Source: an uncultured Clostridium sp.
GTDB lineage: Bacteria > Bacillota_A > Clostridia > TANB77 > CAG-508
Assembly (NCBI GenBank): GCA_948466265.1
Contig: CAOJZU010000017.1
Span: 1 to 30,510, forward strand
Reading direction: 5' to 3'
Length of the DNA stretch: 30,510 nucleotides
Position numbers and translations under genes: made by a program. Below, piece after piece: positions 28,401 through 30,510 of the stretch; the first letter of the stretch is position 1; each line of letters starts with the position of its first letter. The notes beneath the pieces were generated by a model, which worked only from the letters and a program-made list of their open reading frames with translations, ran no database searches and was not told the DNA's origin.

Positions 28401-29394
28401 TTTTTATAGCACCTATTTCTGTGATTTTTTCTGTTCTATAAGAAAGCCCTGTTGTTTCAATATCAAAAACGCAATATTCAGTATCTATATCTTGATTTTT
28501 CGAACCATATACACTAGTTTGTCCATCAGGTACAAGATATGCTTCAACACCATATATTACTTTTATATCTCCTTCATTATCTTCTACCACATGGTTAGCA
28601 ATTGGAAAAGATTGTACTACTCCATGATCTGTTATGCTAATTGCCTTCATACCCCAACTTCTCGCACGATTTATCAAATCTTCTGCAGAAGAAACTCCAT
28701 CCATTTGACTCATTTGAGTATGCATATGTAATTCTACTCTCTTTTCTTTGCTTAAATCCTTTCTCTTATTTTCAGATATAGCATTTGCTTCTATTACTGT
28801 CTTGGCCTTCACTACTACTTCTTTTGCATAAGGATCAAATTCTGCATCCCCTGAAACAGTAATATTGGGTGAATTATCTATTCTTCCTACTATTCTATCT
28901 TTATCTTCTTTGTTTATAAATGTTTTGCAAGTTATTGTAGATGTTCCATCAAACACATTTATACTTAAAAGATAGTTGCCTGTTTTTAATTCGCGAAGGT
29001 CTTGTTTTATTATTTTTCCAGTAATCGCAACCCTTCCACTATCAATATTTATATCTTTAACTTTTATAATCTTTTCAGAAATTTTGGCTTTTTTATTTCC
29101 TATAATAATTGGTGTGTGTTCATCTTGTACTTTTTCGCCTTTAACAGTAGTTTTTTCTTTTACTTCTTCTGTTTCTATATTTATTTGAACTTCCTCTACT
29201 CTAAATTTAGATTTTAAATAATATTCAAATTCAAGTTTTTCTCCAACTTGAATTTTCTTGTCAGACTTTAAATCAATAATAAGCTTATTCGATTTTTTAA
29301 ATATACTTACATTTAAAATAATACTATCTTTAATATTTCCTCTTGATTCATAATCTTTAAATACATCTTTTACTAATTTTGTTTCATTTGTCAC
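25417..29394 (-). CDS. polC: DNA polymerase III PolC, nine +1 sites
   Basis: The Gram-positive replicative polymerase. The nine shifts restore 1322 aa. The GTG start at 29394 follows GGAGG. Order: N-terminal and OB regions to about residue 205, PHP ([15 protein letters not shown]) with an inserted DnaQ-like exonuclease ([26 protein letters not shown]), then the polymerase with a four-Cys zinc site ([17 protein letters not shown]), catalytic [26 protein letters not shown], and C-terminal [20 protein letters not shown]. Sites (CCG positions; Gly residue): CGGT 27763-27765 (LIIGSACDQ, 544), CGGT 27567-27569 (VSLGEKLN, 609), CGGA 27107-27109 ([14 protein letters not shown], 762), CGGA 26785-26787 (EILGKGTTF, 869), CGGA 26625-26627 (RTTGQHPGG, 922), CGGA 26588-26590 (VPSGHEIYEF, 934), CGGA 26314-26316 (SKVGTFGVP, 1025), CGGA 25635-25637 (IEDGAIRPP, 1251), CGGA 25577-25579 (AANGIVEAR, 1270). 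Confidence 0.97.
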
Positions 29395-29444
29395 AGTTAT
29401 CTTGCCTCCGTTTATTTGTATATTTGCTATTTCTTAATAATTAT

Positions 29445-29473
29445 ATTTTATATCAGGAAACTGCAAAAATCAA
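29445..29473 (-). promoter_or_regulatory. Candidate sigma-A promoter for polC
   Basis: On the minus strand TTGATT (29473-29468) and TAAAAT (29450-29445) are 17 bp apart, about 50 bp upstream of the polC start, and follow a terminator. In AT-rich DNA this is only a plausible match. Confidence 0.4.
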
Positions 29474-29555
29474 GAGAGTTTTTTTGTAAGAATATAAGAA
29501 ATTATATTCTTAATTAATCTATATCTTATATATCATCCCAAAACCCATTACAAGC

Positions 29556-29593
29556 AAAAAAGATGCAGGAACTTCACTTCCTGCATCTTTTTT
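29556..29593. terminator. Bidirectional terminator between the surface gene and polC
   Basis: A 16-bp perfect stem (AAAAAAGATGCAGGAA with TTCCTGCATCTTTTTT) around a 6-base loop. It has A and T runs on both sides and works for either strand; 39 bp beyond the stop of the surface gene. Confidence 0.92.
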
Positions 29594-29631
29594 GATGATT
29601 TCTTTAATCTATTTAACTTTTTATTAACAAA

Positions 29632-30510
29632 TCAGACTTCAAAATAATCATTAAGTAAAGCGGTAACACCATTTTTCCAAGTTTCTAGTGAGGGATTTTT
29701 AACATACGGAGTTCTCGTCATTTTGTAAAATCGTGGTTCAAGTATATAGTCTTTATAATCCGTCCACCCAGACGAACGAACAAAAAATTCACATCCCCTA
29801 TAATTAAATTTATTTTTATGTCCAAAACTGGAATGGCATCCTGTTGGTAACTTATAGCCTAAGTCTTCTGATCTCGTGTAGTTCGCCTTAGGATACGAGG
29901 TATCTGAGACACCATGTTGGGTCCATCTCCACCTAGTACTCGAAGATGTAGTATCTATTAAACCAGTCCATATCGCTGGATCATCAGAAGTCTGATGATA
30001 CCAATCTTTTTTCCTATCGTTATCTGAAGTATTAAACCAATGTTCATATAATAAATCTCCGTTCTTACAAATCATTTCCTCATTTATTAGAGTTGGTTCT
30101 GAGTAGATTGTTTGGGTAGTTGAGTTTCCAGCTTCATCTTTTAAGTAGATTTCAAGTTCTATTCTTGCTGGACCAATACTATAAATTTCTTTTGTATGAT
30201 ACAAAACCTCACACTCTTTCTTACCTTTCTCATATGATCTAGTTATAGGAATATCACTTCGTATAAATGATCCATTAGCACGAACAAACTTCGGTGTCAC
30301 TTCGAAGATGCAAGGTATGGTTAAGCTCCCTCCTCCAATTGAAAATCCTGGCTCATAATGACTTACTCCCAAACCACTGTGATCATCTTTTACTGTAAAC
30401 TGTATTGCAGTCGAATGAGTATCTCTAGTATATCCACTAGGAAACTGTACATCTGTTATATATGGTGGTTCACTGTCAGCGAGAACATCCTTTGGTTCTG
30501 CAGTTGCCGA
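29632..30510 (-). CDS. Partial large surface-type protein, C-terminal 292 residues
   Basis: The frame is open from the right edge to 29632, so the start is outside the window; the internal TTG at 30372 is not a real start. The visible part begins with a TAEPKDVLADSEPPYITDVQ linker and an Ig-like/bacterial beta-sandwich segment (FTVKDDHSGLGVSHYEPGFS, RIELEIYLKDEAGNSTTQTI), the pattern of cell-surface repeat proteins. It then has a Trp- and Tyr-rich C-terminal module (DLLYEHWFNTSDNDRKKDWY, WTGLIDTTSSSTRWRWTQHG, GCEFFVRSSGWTDYKDYIL) that I do not recognise. No sortase motif or membrane anchor is seen at the C-terminus (TALLNDYFEV). CGG occurs only in other phases (ACG GAT, AAC GGA). Confidence 0.8.
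   Translation of the reverse strand, partial: SATAEPKDVLADSEPPYITDVQFPSGYTRDTHSTAIQFTVKDDHSGLGVSHYEPGFSIGGGSLTIPCIFEVTPKFVRANGSFIRSDIPITRSYEKGKKECEVLYHTKEIYSIGPARIELEIYLKDEAGNSTTQTIYSEPTLINEEMICKNGDLLYEHWFNTSDNDRKKDWYHQTSDDPAIWTGLIDTTSSSTRWRWTQHGVSDTSYPKANYTRSEDLGYKLPTGCHSSFGHKNKFNYRGCEFFVRSSGWTDYKDYILEPRFYKMTRTPYVKNPSLETWKNGVTALLNDYFEV

Noticed and set aside
29632..30372. A complete 246-aa gene starting at 30372
   Set aside because: The frame is open to the window edge and the 30372 codon is TTG inside a beta-sandwich repeat, so the gene is only partial here.
1..30510. tRNA, rRNA or transposase genes in the window
   Set aside because: I found no tRNA-like cloverleaf ending in CCA, no rRNA segments, no transposase motifs or terminal inverted repeats. 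The candidate decoding tRNA must lie elsewhere in the genome.

Overview
The window is a low-GC, AT-rich bacterial chromosome segment, most likely from an uncultivated gut-type member of the Clostridia. The reasons are a Gram-positive PolC replicase, single-chain GlyRS, strong AGGAGG-type ribosome binding sites, an Asp23-type protein, and Arg and Gly codon use dominated by AGA and GGA. Every gene I can support lies on the minus strand, so the reading order runs from the right edge to the left.

Main observation. Read conventionally, about half of the housekeeping genes look broken: polC falls into ten pieces, aspS into four, cmk and murB into three, and pnp, glyS, mltG, plsC, secF, fic and others into two. 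Every break has the same form. An in-frame CGG triplet is followed by any base, and the reading frame then moves by +1, so that the C is skipped (or belongs to a four-base codon) and GGN is read as glycine. I count 29 such sites in 15 genes (CGGA 20, CGGT 6, CGGG 2, CGGC 1). The glycine recovered is usually an invariant family residue: Walker A of a P-loop protein, GRDIGT of Cmk, YSVGKIPGG of PNPase, WVASGHVGG of GlyRS. The spacing between successive sites keeps frame exactly, and the restored proteins have normal family lengths (AspRS 588, GlyRS 460, PNPase 699, MurB 303, Cmk 223, PolC 1322 aa). CGG in the other two codon phases (ATC GGA, GCG GAT, ACC GGT and so on) is common and causes no shift. 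A sequencing or assembly error cannot know the reading frame, so I infer that this organism translates CGGN as glycine, either by quadruplet decoding or by obligatory +1 shifting at an unassigned CGG codon. Only two in-frame CGG triplets are not shift sites; both are in small orphan genes with atypical codon use (7518-7958 and 13635-14021).

Layout from right to left: a partial surface-type protein with a terminator; polC and a DUF1294-like membrane protein; a 454-bp non-coding region with three consensus DnaA boxes; a truncated GH18-like envelope protein, mltG, aspS, a 254-aa unknown protein and greA; fic with a small cupin-like remnant; an HD hydrolase, secD, a short secF and glyS; orphan A; murB; orphan B; rpsO and pnp; a GT2 glycosyltransferase; orphan C; a GT39-like glycosyltransferase, a P-loop/Asp23 protein, a 1044-aa unknown protein, cmk, plsC, and the start of typA at the left edge. 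The content is ordinary core metabolism (replication, translation, cell wall, secretion); the decoding rule is what is unusual.

All frame arithmetic was done by hand from the sequence. No tRNA gene is present in the window, so the decoding agent is not visible here.
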